From NCBI GenBank assembly GCA_008694505.1, contig VZDJ01007747.1, forward strand, positions 37,913,201 to 37,977,200: a stretch of 64,000 bases of DNA, read 5' to 3'. The stretch's first letter is position 1. Each line of letters opens with the position of its first letter. This document shows, one piece after another, positions 21,601 through 34,591 of this stretch. The position numbers and the translations under genes are program-made. This stretch comes from Cyanoderma ruficeps (taxonomy: Eukaryota > Chordata > Aves > Passeriformes > Timaliidae). A model generated the notes under the pieces. That model saw nothing but the letters and a program-made list of their open reading frames with translations. It ran no database searches and was not told the origin of the DNA.

Positions 21601-24600
21601 CAACTCATCCCACCAGTGAAATTCCAGCTAGAGTCTGGCTCTTGTTTTCAGAGAAAATTCCATTTTCCTTTTAAAGAAAGGCACATTCTGATTCTTAATT
21701 TTGCTGTACATAATATTGAACATTTCCTGCGGAACATAGAACCCAAATGTATTTGAAGCCATATTCTGCTACTAGTAAAGATAAGGAAATGTTTCAAAAC
21801 GAGACGAGGAATTCTTTTTGACGTTTGCAGACTGTAATCCTTCTGTATCAAAGGCTAAAATCCATTCGTTTCAGCAGTCATTTTCCTCTTTATACTGACA
21901 TCATGGGAAAAAGAAAAGGCAAATAAACACACAATAAATGAGGAGAAAGAGGCAGAAGCCTTGCTGTGGCTGTATAACAAATATTGATAATGCTGCCTCA
22001 TACATTTGCCTTTTCTTCATTTCCCATACTGCAATGTTTTTTATTACTTTAAATTTAAAAATAATTAATAAAAGCTCAGACTGAGCCCAGCCCTTGAATT
22101 ACTTAGTAATAATGAAGCAATATTAACAACTATCCTAAACCATTAAATATCAACAAAACCTAAATTAACTGAGTCAGCCATCAGTATGAAATAATAAAAT
22201 TGCAGAGGGTTTTTTTCATCAATTAGTTGACTAGACATAAGTGGAAAAGACAAGTCTAGACACACACACACACATCCATTTGCATTCCTTCCTCTGTACC
22301 AGCTACCACGGTAGTAAGAGGCCTGTCTGGTGACTGCACATTCATGTGTTCTCCATTTTTTTCATTATTTTCTGACCATTGTAAATGTTTCTGAGGAAAC
22401 TTCCACTCAGCTACTGCAAAACTGAAGAAAGTCTATAAACTTTTCTAATGACTGACTCCCCTTGTATTTTTGCAAATTCCTAAGCTTTTTCATGATGGAG
22501 TAACCCCAACTGATGGGGTAGTGTTGCCCCCTGAGATGATCTGATTTTATGGCTTTGGTTGACATTGTGGCTACAAAGCCCAGACCAAACTTCCCAGATA
22601 AGGAGACACTTGCAGGAGCATTGTTGGCACGAGGAACTAGTGCAGGATATAAAGCCTTTGCAAGCATGCTCTGTCCAAGACCTTTGTACAATCTGATGAG
22701 TTCATGTGAACAGGAAGTAATTAGAACTATTTCTGGCATTAAAAATACAACTTTTGATTTATCTTTCAGGAATGTGTAGGATGCAACACATGCAATCACA
22801 CGTGGCAATTCTGCTCCTGGTATACTAGCAAGGGACTCAGTGCTAACATGAGACTGAGGTAAAAACCCAACCAATTCTCTTCTCTTTTCCTCTGGAGGAC
22901 CTGCAAACCACACTAGAGAGTTTGTTGTCCCTGTCAGATGGGATTTCCTTCATCTCTGCTGCTTGATATAATTCCCATCATCCTGGGAGCCATTACCAAA
23001 ATTCATAATAATTGAGTTTGAGTCTCTGATAATTAGCGAATATTCAAATCACCAGAACTGAGGTCAATGTTCATGGGCTAAAAGCATTGTGACTCTTTTT
23101 TTATAAATAAGGCAAGACAGCAACACTGTGAGTGCATGAGGAACCCTTCCTCTTCTCTTCTTCAAACTCCTCGGTTGTCCCAGCACGGCAGGGCACAGGT
23201 CACACATGCCTCAGCAAATGGTTCAACCTCAATCTTGTCACTCACATCCAAAACCGGCATCTTCACCACTGGTGAACCTCCACCTTCTCTTTTGTCTTTT
23301 GGAGTAGTGCCTTCAGAAAAGACATCGTGTTTCTTTTGCTAAAGCAAATACAGAAAGCCAAAATCATTTTGCTTGTTTGCTTATTTCAGCGAGAAAAAAA
23401 GTTTTGGCTCAAATCAAACTGGACAGTTGAGTTATTTATATGGGCCTTAAACAGTGTAAAATCCAGCTATATTGCAACCACAAACATCTCTGTGTGTCAT
23501 CCCTCTTGTTTCCCTGGGAGCTTCAGAAATCCCAGGGGGAAAAAATGACATGGTTTTGGCTTTCAGAAAGAACTGGAGTCCCAGTGTGTCCTTTCCTGCA
23601 GCAGACTTTGCTGTCCTCAAACTGGGGATAATCTCTGCCAAACAAACTCTTTTACAAGTGCCCCTCCCCACTCCTGGAGGCAGCAAGGCTGTGAGAAGCA
23701 CAGCTGCCAGAGTCTGGTTGCTGAGCAGCTGGGATCCAGCAAACATGGATTGGGTGCTGCAGCACACAGATAATCCTGGGACAGAAAGATGTGCCTTCAG
23801 CCAAATGTTTACTCCTCCTCACTCCTCTCACCTCCTACACTCCCTCGAATCTCTAGCAGCTCTCCTGGCTTCCCTCACCCACAAGCTCACAGCTCTGGGG
23901 TTTTCTGCACTGATTTCCTTTCTCTTCTCTCCAGGGACTGAAGCAGTTCTCAGATCTATCATGTTATTTCTTTCATCTCACTCACTCCTCACTCTCATCC
24001 CCTCTGACTTGTTGGCTGTGGATGTCCCATCCTGGCTGACAACCTTTGCCAGCTGCCTCCAGCACCTCAGAGAGCACAGCAGCAGAGGGAATACCATCCT
24101 TCTGTGCACAAGATGGTCTCAGGGTGTTATTGGGTGTTCCTCCTGCCACTGCCTTCTGCAGGGCTTGGGACTTCCTCTGGCAGCTCTGCAGGCCTTCCCC
24201 TTTCCATCACATCTCTGCATGGAGATGGATCTGCTCCTGGATTTTCTCCTCGTGGTTCCTCCAGCCTTGGCATGTTTCTGTTAAACATCACTCTTCAGCA
24301 AACCCCGCACTCTGGTGTTTATCTGACACTTCTGCCCTCTTATCTCACTGCTGCCCCTCAGACATGAATTCTTTGATCTTGCTCTGCGCCAGATCTCTTC
24401 CCACACTGCTGGGCCTGCACTCAGAGCTGTATCACCCCTCAGCTAAAAGTAGGAACTCTGTGAGTCCCTCTCCAGTCAGAGGGTGCTGGATTCACCTCCC
24501 TCCCCAGTCCAGAGCTGCACAGCCTGTCCTCATTGCCTGCATCCCACAGGACCCTCCATAGCCCAGCACCCTGGGACATTTTTGTAATGGCTTCATGTGT

Positions 24601-24710
24601 ACTTCTCTGTGAATTCTCAGTTTTGGCCAGATACAGCCACTGCAGTTGCATCAATATATTGCAGGTACATCTTTTAAATGCCTTTACCTGCAGCTGTGGT
24701 TATGGATGGT

Positions 24711-24783
24711 TTTTGGAGGGTTTTTTTTGAGGGGTTTTTTTTTTGGTTTTTTTTTTGTTTTTTTTTTTTTTNTTTTTTTTTTT
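24711..24783 (+). repeat. T/G-rich homopolymer tract with an N
   Basis: Long runs of T broken by G clusters, with one N at about 24772. Probably a degenerate homopolymer tract. Confidence 0.85.
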
Positions 24784-25703
24784 GATGCATCGAAAAAGAA
24801 CTTTAGTTCTTCTATGAAAAAACGAACCATATCAATATAGCATGGAAGAGCTAGGCTTCAGCTGCAGAAACAAAACCAAGCTGTGCCTTTACACTCCTAA
24901 TCACACAAATCTGTGAGTGATTTAAAGCTCTGTTACGATCCACAATATGCAGAATCCTAATTTATGCATCCCAGACCCAGATCTAAACAAGCTTTTAGAA
25001 GTCCATTTCAGGATAACATTTAGTTCTGTAACACCCAGATGTCATGATATATCTAAAATACTATGCCTGCAACCAGTCGCGGGTGTGTTTGCATGAAGAG
25101 GCTCTTCCTCCTAGTGTATGAATAAGAGTGGAAAACAGGTAACCGTATTTCTCAAGGACTTTGGTATAAACCTTTGCTGATAACCCTGGCTGAAACAGTA
25201 GGCCCATATAGAGAGGCGTGTGGGGTTTTTTTTAGCTGCGTACTTACTGAAAACTGACAAGAAGAGGTGTGGAGGCACCCACCTTCCACCGATGCCAACA
25301 CATTTAGGTAACTTGAGCACAGGCTGATTTGCAATTGTTAGGCACATACATTTTTAGCTGTGCTCAGATTCCTGCAATTCCACCCACTTTCTTCATTAGC
25401 ATATTAGACGCCCCCATGGCATACTTTAAAATGGTCTATAAGTCAGGCATGTGTGAGGGAAGTGGCTCCACTTCTGCAGCTGAAGGCAGCTGAAGTCTTC
25501 CCTTTTGAAGGGGAAAGAGCACTAACAAGGAAGGGACAACCTCATGGGAAGGATGCCAGCCCCACAGCCTGCCTTGACTTTGGGGTGATTTCCTATGGTA
25601 GGACGGAGAGCAGAGTTCACAAATAATTCTCCAATTATTCTGACTGCAGGCCTAATAGTATCCTGTATGGAAACCTCTGTGTATATTTCTTTTTCTGTAT
25701 GTT

Positions 25704-25770
25704 TCTGATATGTGTGCGTATGTGTGTATATATATACGTATATATGTGTGTGTGTATGTGTGTGTGTGCA
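25704..25770 (+). repeat. TG/TA microsatellite
   Basis: Alternating pyrimidine-purine repeat of mixed TG, TA and CG steps. It accounts for the THTHTH and YIYI peptides in the overlapping open frames, so those frames are not genes. Confidence 0.9.
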
Positions 25771-26648
25771 AATATAAACCAGACGTTTTTTCTGCTTTGC
25801 AAGTAACTCTGCAAGTAATGCCAAAGGGCTGAAGAGCCAGCTGACACCAGCTGATCAGCCTTTTGGACATGGTGACAAGGGGAGGCCAGACAAAGAGGTG
25901 CCCTCTGCTAAACCTGTGCCCTGTGCAGGGGGTGCTCCCATCCCTCAGGGTCACTGAGGCAGCTGCCCGGGGCCAGCAGGGCTGCTTGGACACTGCATTT
26001 TTTAATATCATCATAAGGATACTCATCCTAGATTTGTCCATTTGTCGATCTAGCAGTGTTTGCCTCAGCTTTCTGTGGGGTTTTTGCATCTCAGATCTAC
26101 TGGCAAATCTGTAAGGGACTCTTCAAGCTTCTCCCTTCAGTCTCCCTGATGCCAAGGTCTTGTTCCTATGCAGGAAAAGGACCCTTGGAGCTCAGTCTCA
26201 TTGCCTGGGGCATATCTGGGAGAGCTGGTGATGTATCAGGTAGGCAGAGAGATGAGGCTGCCTCAGGGCCGCCCTCTCACTGCATAGAAAAACCCCACTA
26301 CTGATGCCTCTGTTATCTCCCTCTGCTCTTGCCAGTCCATGGTCTCATCCTGTTGGGGATTGATGCACACTTTTTTCACCAAATCAATAGGGATTCTGTC
26401 CCTAGAAAAACTCCAGAGTCATTTTTTCTGCACTCCTAAAGGTAAGGCAGGCAGAGATGCCCCCCAGGAAGAACCTTCTGGTGAGCAGTCTTCTCCCCAC
26501 TGCACAAATCCTGACCTCAGAAGTGACTGTGTGCAACTCACATCCTCAAGAACGGGCTAAAGATTTCACAACATGGTCAATATCCCTGCTGTGTTTCCTT
26601 CTCTCTCTTTTTTCCCCCTCATTTTCCTGTACTTCCAGTGCCCCTCCT

Positions 26649-26693
26649 TGTAATTGCTGCAGAAATGTAATTGCTGCTCTGTGTAATTGCTGC
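26649..26693 (+). repeat. Three copies of TGTAATTGCTGC
   Basis: Exact 12-mers at 26649-26660, 26666-26677 and 26682-26693 with unequal spacers. No function is evident. Confidence 0.85.
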
Positions 26694-28536
26694 TGAAACA
26701 ATCCGAGCTGTCATTGACTTACATTGTTCACAGATCAGGAGGAACTGGCAGATGAGAATCACCCCACCTAGCTACATACATTGCATATGTATTTACATCT
26801 GAGGTAGGTATCAAGGCTCACAGATTAGGCTGTGGAGACCTCAAAAATATAGAAGTGTTAAATTTAAGGTATGAGTCACCTCTACGAAAGTATGCTTCAG
26901 CTCGAGGATGAAACAAATCATTCTTTTCATACGTGGAGGGTATTAAACAAACAATTCTTTATATCCACAGACAGTATTAATTTCATCCCTAACAAATACA
27001 TAAAGTAACACTTGTGTTTATGATACAAAGGCAGCTTTGGAGTAGACACTTAAAGTTAGGCAAGATCCCAACTGGGTTCTCCTAAAAGAGAAATCATGTC
27101 TTTCACATCAGCTCTGCCAAGTGTACTTTGAACTAAACTGGACTTTCTTTTGCAAACAGGAGGCTGGATCCTGTTGATTACAGAGTATCTGCAAGCAAAA
27201 TTACTTCTTATGACATCACAGAGTGGGTGTTTTAATGGTGCAAGCTGATGTCATTGCAATGAATGGCAGCAGAATCTCATACATCTGCATCAGTCCTTTT
27301 TCACAAGAGAATAAAACAAACAGGCCAGATGCAAAGGAAGAATCAGCTTTTTCCAGGAGCTGGAGACGGTGCAAGACCAGCAGAGCCTCACCAATCCAGC
27401 ACCTTCCCACAGGAGATGAACATCTGCCTCCCTTCACAATCTCACCAGGGAATGAAATTGCAGCATGTGTTGCTCTGGATTTTCTAACACACAAACTTTA
27501 GTCAACACTCAAATGAGCAAGGGCAAGATCAGAGATATGCTCCCACCACTATGGGTTATCTCCTGCTTGCAAACAAGTTTCAGCTAACTGCTCTGCATAC
27601 AGAGGGCTGATCTCAGCCAGGCATTGCTTCATCCTGGCCATAGCACTGACTCTGGGAGTTTTAAAATCATGGAGGAGGTTGAGGTTACATAGCTGTCAGT
27701 GGTGAGGGAGTTCATGCTGTTGGTATACTGGTAAACAATGGCAAATAGCTACTGAAAAGGATGCATGTGCAAGTCTATAAACGAGAGAAAATAGTAGTTA
27801 AAGTAATAGTAATTAAATTTCTCCTCATCCAAGGTTTCATCTTTCCAGAAAAGACTCACATCATTAAAAAAGACCCCAGCTATCTCTTTCAGGAATGGGG
27901 AGAAGAATTAATATCATTTTTGCACCCTGGCCTCAGAATGTGCCACTCCAAGAGGAATTAGCTTTATTCAGATGAACTTCTAGCTGGCCTTTAATTTATG
28001 AACTGAGATGTGAATCTGTACAATAACTGAGTTCTAGACTATTTTGAGATTGTGAGCAGATCTTTGCAGGCAAAGAATGCAAATGAGGAACAGGTTGGTG
28101 CTCCCTGGCAAGGCAGACACAAGGTATTTAAGAATACACTTCCCAAACTTGGACTCCAGGACCTTCTCCAGGGAGGTGGGTGAATGCCCTTGCAGCACCC
28201 ATGCTGACACTTGCTACAGGCTACAGGCACCTATGGAAATGCTCCAGTGGCTTTGCAGCTCTGTGCACCTGCAGGGATGGAATTCACATTTATCTGGGAT
28301 GAGATTATCACAGTCAGCACCACAGTGTTGGCATGGACTTGGAAGACAGGTTTCATCCCATTCCCATCAGTCGTTATTTTCCATTGTTGGTACTTAAACT
28401 TCTATATTCCTCTTGCTCTGGCACAGGTTGTTCCAAGCACAGAGAGGGATGTGGATGAGAAGGGAGCCACTGAAGGATTGAAGTACCATTGTGTTGCTGA
28501 TACAGCTTAGTTTACACAGGCATTGAATCCCTGTAG

Positions 28537-28578
28537 CCTCCTTTTTCTCTCTTTCTCTCTTTCCTTTCTTTCTCTCTT

Positions 28579-28609
<31 letters not shown>

Positions 28610-28655
28610 TTCTTTCTCTNTCTCTCTGTATCTATCTCTCTCTCTCTCTTTATCT
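28537..28655 (+). repeat. TC/TTTC microsatellite with an N
   Basis: Pyrimidine-only repeat of CTCT and TTTC units, with one N at 28620. The Arg/Glu-rich open frames on the other strand are artefacts of it. Confidence 0.92.
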
Positions 28656-31206
28656 GTCTGTGGTAGATAGAGCATCTGTATATTTCAGCAGTGCTAGCAG
28701 GAAGGGCAGAGCAGTTCTGATGCACTGGTCCCCTCAGACCACCACCCAGAGCCAGACAACACACCAAGACTGTGAAGCCAGAGGAGGATTACACTGTACC
28801 TGGAAAACGTTCGGCTATTCAGGCTTCCAATCCCTTTGTGTTGCTAGAATAGAGCAAAAGGAAATAATTAAAGGCTAAAAACATACCCTACTATTATTAA
28901 ATTCCAGAGGATGAGCTATTTTTAAGGTATATAAATATTTGGCAAGAATTCTTAACAATGCTCTTTTAAAGGAATTTCTTTATGTAGGCTAGGTTTAAGA
29001 AGATATCTTTGTAGAATCTAATAAAATGCATGTGAGTTTTATGTTGTCTCATACTTCATTTAAACTGCAATGTCTAAATGGCAGCAGGTCCCAGAATAAT
29101 TGAAAAAATATTTTTCACATCTTTTCCCTACATTGAAATTAAGTATCAATTAAACATTATCAGCTCTAGTGGCATAAATTATTTACCTACTACATACATA
29201 ATCAACATTTTAATGAGTTTGACACAATTAAGACTCTATAAACATTATTGTGCTGTACAGGATTTCTTAATACTTTGGGAAGACAAGGGATGAGAAAGAA
29301 AACCAATATTTTCACATTAGGAACTGATCATATAGATATTTAAAGAAAAAAAACCACAAATGAAACAAGGATACAAATCAAATTCTGTACAGCAGCATTT
29401 TAGACTGTACAATAGATTTATGAATTGGGACAAAAAATATAAACAATTTTCTTATCTTTCACACAAAGAGTTCAGAAAGCATGTTGGTTCATGTGCAACA
29501 TCTTGGATTTGCTAATATTTTGAGTAATGCAGACAAGATTTGCAAACGTGATCATCCAGCACTTCTCAACAGTTTAGGTTTTTTTCTGAAAAAAATCAAA
29601 AGTAACCTGGCTAAAAGTGACAGTTGGTCTACAGAAAGGAAATATTTTGGGTGAGATCAATGAAAGCTTTTCCTGTATTTTAATTGGCATGGGATTAGGG
29701 GTCACAAATCTCCCGGGTCTTCATCACCCCACAATGCTAATGCATCTTGGGATGCTATTCCAAGAGCACGGAGAAAAGCACTTGGATGTGGCACTTGTTT
29801 TGCTGCGGGGTAAACGCCCACACCATCCACAGAGCAACTCTGTTGTCACACAGGTTTGCTACAATCCCACAAAGCTTGGAAATCTGCCTGTTCATGCAGA
29901 AAATGGGGTCATTTCTAAGCCCAAGTCACTGAGCTGTGGTTGGGAGTTGGGAGGTGCCTCAGACCTGTTTTGGCTTCTCACACCCTCGATAAGGACCTGC
30001 TGCTGTCTAACTGAGCCTTTGGAAACTTTTCAAAATCTTTGAGAAATTGTGCAAAGATGCCTCCAGGTGTTTGCATCACACTACCCCACATTGTCTCCCT
30101 GTCTCCCAGCTACCAAGTACATTAGGAGAGACCATTTTAAATGACAATATTTGCCATCAAATCTGTGTTGGAGAGGCCTGGGGTGAGCAGCAGCGCCGCT
30201 GCTGAGAGACAGCTACTGGCAAGGATTTCAGTTTTGTCACAAAAATCAAGCTACTTCCAAAAAATAAAATTATACTCCTAAGTCCTGGTTTTCTCTGTTA
30301 CAATGAGACAAGGAGGCTGCCAGCTGAGCCACATCTTCTAGAAGTTTTCTTTTAAAAACATTAAATCTCAGCATCAGAAGAGAACAGAAATAATGCAATT
30401 CAGGCTACAGGAAAGGCACAAAGAACCCAAAACTTGCAGGCAGAGAAGTAGTGCCAGAATAACACAGCATCTTTGAAGGACATTAAATAGCCCCCAGAAG
30501 ACTTTCAGGGGCATGAGAAAGGACAATACAGCCAGGTATCGGCTCCTTCCCACAGAGCAGTAAAGCTCTTGCAAAGTCTCTTTGCAAAGCCTGTTTATGT
30601 GTCTTCATAACCCCTCAGTTCTGTGCCACACAGTCCCCCAGAGCTAATCAGTGATTTATTTTGCATGTGTGCTGTATCACAAACTTGTTGACAAGGCACA
30701 AAACTACAATAATCCTATGGGTGAAGTCTCATTGCAAATTTGGCTATATGTGTACTTTCTATTCTTCACAAAGCCTTTAAAATTAAACCACAACAAAACT
30801 GTGACTTGTGGAACCAATGAGGCTGAAAGCACTACAATTGAAAATCAGATACCATGACAACAAGTGAAATATAAGACAACTGCTACATTAAATAAGATTT
30901 GGAATGCTTGCTGCAGCATCTTCTGAGTGTTGGGATTGGAGTTTTTTTATATCACTGGTTGTTACAGTTTCAGGTTTGAGTACTGACACAGGTCATTAGA
31001 TCTCCCTCTTCCACCTAGAAGAATGGAAAACCCCTTTTATTTATCATCATAGGATTAGGAAGACAAAAGACTAACTGCACAAGTGGAGTTTCCACATGGA
31101 AAAACTGAAAAAAATAAAAGAGAAATAAAGCCAGCTAGAATTCAATTATCTTTAGGAACTAGCTGGCAAGATAAAGGATCAAGTTATCAAGCAGTCCTTC
31201 AATTAG

Positions 31207-31260
31207 GCTGATTTTTAACTGTAAGTAGATTTTTAACTGTAAGCTGATTTTTAACTGTAA
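31207..31260 (+). repeat. Three tandem 18-bp units
   Basis: Units GCTGATTTTTAACTGTAA (31207-31224, 31243-31260, identical) and a middle copy differing at two positions (31225-31242). A decayed fourth copy may follow. Confidence 0.9.
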
Positions 31261-33399
31261 GTTTGATTTGTAGTGTAAAGCACAGTATGAGGAAGCAACT
31301 TAAAATCATATTATAAAGTGACACAGTAATTAAAATTAGACCACATCCCTAGTAAAATATTGGAAACCATCAGCCAGAGACAGGCTGCCCACATTCCTTT
31401 TTATTAACTCCTGATTCCAACCGGTTTAGCTTTTTTTTCAATATCTGCCAGATGTTTAAAGTAAAGCTAGTATTATTAACGATTTCTAAGTGTAAGGAAT
31501 TAATTTCTATTAGTTCCAGCGAAGAAGTTATTCTCTTAAACAATCTGCCATTAACTGGCATGACAGCGTGGCATGGGGAGAAACAGCTTTTCCCATGTCC
31601 CTTTGTTTAGAGGATTTCCAGGCATTATGCCAAGAGTTCTCTCTATGTTAAAGAAAACTCCATTCTTTCACATCCTTCATTTTCCTGCACACAGCTTGAC
31701 TCCCATGCTGTCAAATTCCAATTGAATCCTCGATACAGTCAAATCCATTCTGTTGCACTCAGGATTTATGAACAGCACTTCCATTTGCTTGTTGTTCTGA
31801 GCACAGCAGCCTGGGGATAGAAAACAGGAGAGAGTGGAGAAACAGCTCTTGGATTTACACCTGGCTTCTCTTAGCTTCATCTGATGACCCCTAATCCTTG
31901 CATTAGAGAGGAGTGTGAAAGTCAATCCCCCTCTTCTTGGCACTCAAGATTTTTCAGCTGTTCTTGCATCTCCCCTCATCTGTCTCTTTTTCCAGATGAA
32001 GAATTCTGTATTGCTCACTCCCAGTCACTTGAGTCCCCTGCACAATTTAAGATAAGCAACCTTGTTTTATCTAAAATATTGATCAGAGATTAATAAAAGA
32101 TTGCAATGATTACATTTGAATTTCAAGTTTTTATCTGTCAGATGTTAGGATTTTATTTTCAAGGATACAAAAACAGTGCAAAGTATATCCCACGTCAAAA
32201 AGTCCTCTCTTGAGTTTGACTGCTGTAATTTTACTTTTGATTAGAACAAAGCTATCAATTTTCCAAAAGATGGGAAAAAAATATGGCAATTTGTCCATTT
32301 ATCAGCGCAAAAAAATATCTGATCAAGGGCAACTGTTAGCAAAATACTACAGAAAAACCAAACCAAACAAAAAAAATCTTTAAAAATACATAAATACTTA
32401 AGAATTTTCACATCTGGGCTATGTTCTGCCTGCTGTTTCCCAAATCTCTAGTATCGTTACACCACCACGATTTTATCATGACCCTAAAATTAGTTTAAAG
32501 CTTGAAAGTTTTAAAAAAGTACAGCTGTTTTCACAGCATAAACCTTCACTCAGACCCACACTGAGTTGAGTCCAATGTCAACAAGGATTTTCCACAATAT
32601 CAAAAGCAAGATCTCTTAGCAGTAGAAAAAAATAAAGTATTAAAGCTAATGGGTGTTGTATCCCTTAATCTCACTGGAGTATTTGATGTAACACTTAAGC
32701 ATTAAGATTAAGCTTTAGGAATCTTGATTTATCATTACAAGATCATACTTTTGTATGATCTGTATGACCTTTGAGTTTAAGAAACGGAGTGACAGCATCC
32801 AGTACTCTCAGCTATTCAGAAAATTCATGGTTCTTGGCATGCTTTAGGAGCAGAGAAAGAGAAATTAACCAATATTTACCTTGATGCTTTACACCTACTG
32901 CCTGTGTGGATCTGCAGTCCAGGAGATATGCAGCATGACTTTTAAGTCTCACAATAATTTCAAAGCAGTGAGCCCCCAGAAGTCTCTCCATATCCACTCA
33001 ATATGATGAGCAGATGTCCAACACTCTCAATTCTTCGTGCACCCCCCTGCATGTCCAGGCTTATAACCTCTCCTGAAGAAATGGTAATGGAGGAAAAGGA
33101 GCAGTTGGCAAAACCAACATGTTCAGCAGTCTTAAATATCTTTTCCTTCTCAAAACTCCACCTAAGGCTAGAAAATTAACTGAAACTAAAATGTACATCA
33201 TAAATGAGAGGCACTGAGCTCTTCTTAAAAGAGCAATAAGCAAATTTCCTTTCCCCAAAGTTAAAAGGCACTGAGAGCAGTGATGAGGAAGGACCCAATG
33301 ACCACCACACCACTGTGTAACTAGATGTATATCTCTGGTATTGAAACATCACCAGTGTAGGCTATGAAAGGAGATACTATTCCCAGGACAGGAAATTCA

Positions 33400-33480
33400 C
33401 AATTTTGGTTTGGGGGGTTTTCTTGTTGTTGGGTGGGTGTTTTTTTTGTTTTTTTGTTGGTTTGTTGTTGTTCTTATTTT
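33400..33480 (+). repeat. T/G-rich low-complexity tract
   Basis: Runs of T interrupted by G and GG, as also seen at 8160-8215 and 24711-24783. No repeat body identified. Confidence 0.75.
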
Positions 33481-34053
33481 TGCTTCTTGCTGCTTGTATA
33501 ACAATGGTCTTATTGCATATATCCAAGCAATGCATTGGACAAGACTCAATTCCACTTGGACCTCTTCCCAGATGTTATGAGACAGAGAGGAAGATATTAA
33601 GAAAATATTCCTAATCTTTTTTACACCAGTTACTGATTTTACTTACACTTCAAGAATCTAAAACCCAGGGAGTCGTGAAGCCAAGGGAAAACCATTAGAA
33701 GATTAAACTGAAATTTTCTTAAATAAAAAGTTTGGACTGGGGATTTTAAAGTGTAAGTTTGTCTTGAATAAAGACAAGAACGATAGGGGTTGAAATCATA
33801 ATTTTAATTGCACTGTTCAATGGAATCATCCCAGGGAAAATAATACCGAAATGGAAAAAAAACTAAAACCAAATAGCTCAATACTTTCACTGGAGCACTA
33901 TTTTTTCATTCTAGGGCTTCCAACTCGTATCAGAAGTGATTGTCTCTAGCAGGTTCTTTGAAGGCAAGTCTTCGAAAACCACTTATATCTTGCAGAAACA
34001 TGTCTCTAAGACATATCTCCATTGCTGCTGATGCCAAGCAAAATACCAGAAAA

Positions 34054-34059
34054 TTTAAT
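34054..34059 (-). terminator. ATTAAA polyadenylation-like signal after candidate gene
   Basis: The second most common vertebrate polyadenylation hexamer, on the minus strand just past the candidate stop codon. In AT-rich DNA such matches are frequent. Confidence 0.25.
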
Positions 34060-34072
34060 TAAAAGCAGAGAT

Positions 34073-34591
34073 TTAAACAAAAGTAGCTTTATATTGATTC
34101 TCAGTGGCCTTATTCTTCTCACTCTTCACAGCTATCAGAGATGGAAGGTCTGACGTCCTGTAAACTCCAGTCCTCATCCTCCCTTGGCAAGATCTCAGTT
34201 CAGAGATGTAACCCTCAAAGCTGAGGTTCCCTTCAGAATCATCACAGCATGTGCCAGAGTCGTCCAGTTTGACCCCGTCCACATCGATTATCCTGTTTAC
34301 AGGGAGCTCCGTGCTGGGGTTCCCTCTCACACTAGCAGGATTAAAGCTTCTGCTGGGCTTTGCTTTGTGAGAGGTCTGCTCACAGCAGTTTCCTGAAGTC
34401 CCTTGTGAATCACGTTTCTTTCTGTTTGTACCTAACAGAAGAATTAAAAACAGAAAAATACAAAACAGGAGAGTTATGTATCTTCTGGTTTTAGCACTTT
34501 TCAATATTGCAACTTTCTCTGAGGCCCTAATCCGGTAGTCAGCTGGGATATCCACCCACCAAAGAGACTTCCTGATGTACCATGTAGGTAA
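34073..34591 (-). CDS. Candidate gene exon 4: membrane segment and tail
   Basis: After a TAGTTTAG acceptor the frame is open for 172 codons to TAA at 34075-34073. It begins LPTWYIRKSLWWVDIPADYR, then a basic KSAKTRR, a leucine/phenylalanine-rich membrane segment, RKKR and a polar tail with GNCCEQ and GTCCDD. An ATTAAA polyadenylation-like signal lies at 34059-34054, 13 bases past the stop. Confidence 0.45.
   Translation of the reverse strand, partial: LPTWYIRKSLWWVDIPADYRIRASEKVAILKSAKTRRYITLLFCIFLFLILLLGTNRKKRDSQGTSGNCCEQTSHKAKPSRSFNPASVRGNPSTELPVNRIIDVDGVKLDDSGTCCDDSEGNLSFEGYISELRSCQGRMRTGVYRTSDLPSLIAVKSEKNKATENQYKATFV

Larger units (their letters stand above)
18739..34072. other. Intergenic DNA between HGFAC and the candidate gene
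   Basis: Just over 15 kb in which no exon chain could be supported on either strand. It includes the HGFAC upstream region, several microsatellites and homopolymer runs, a hairpin at 21554-21600, a pyrimidine-rich stretch at about 23800-24560 and isolated ORFs of 140-270 codons with no recognisable domain (19198-19704 plus, 22407-22913 minus, 23472-24284 plus, 29617-30042 plus). Non-coding RNA genes here cannot be excluded. Confidence 0.6.

Noticed and set aside
25522..26089. Minus-strand ORFs with THTHTH and YIYI repeats
   Set aside because: Translation of a TG/TA microsatellite.
28394..28767. Arg/Glu-rich minus-strand ORFs
   Set aside because: Translation of a TC microsatellite.
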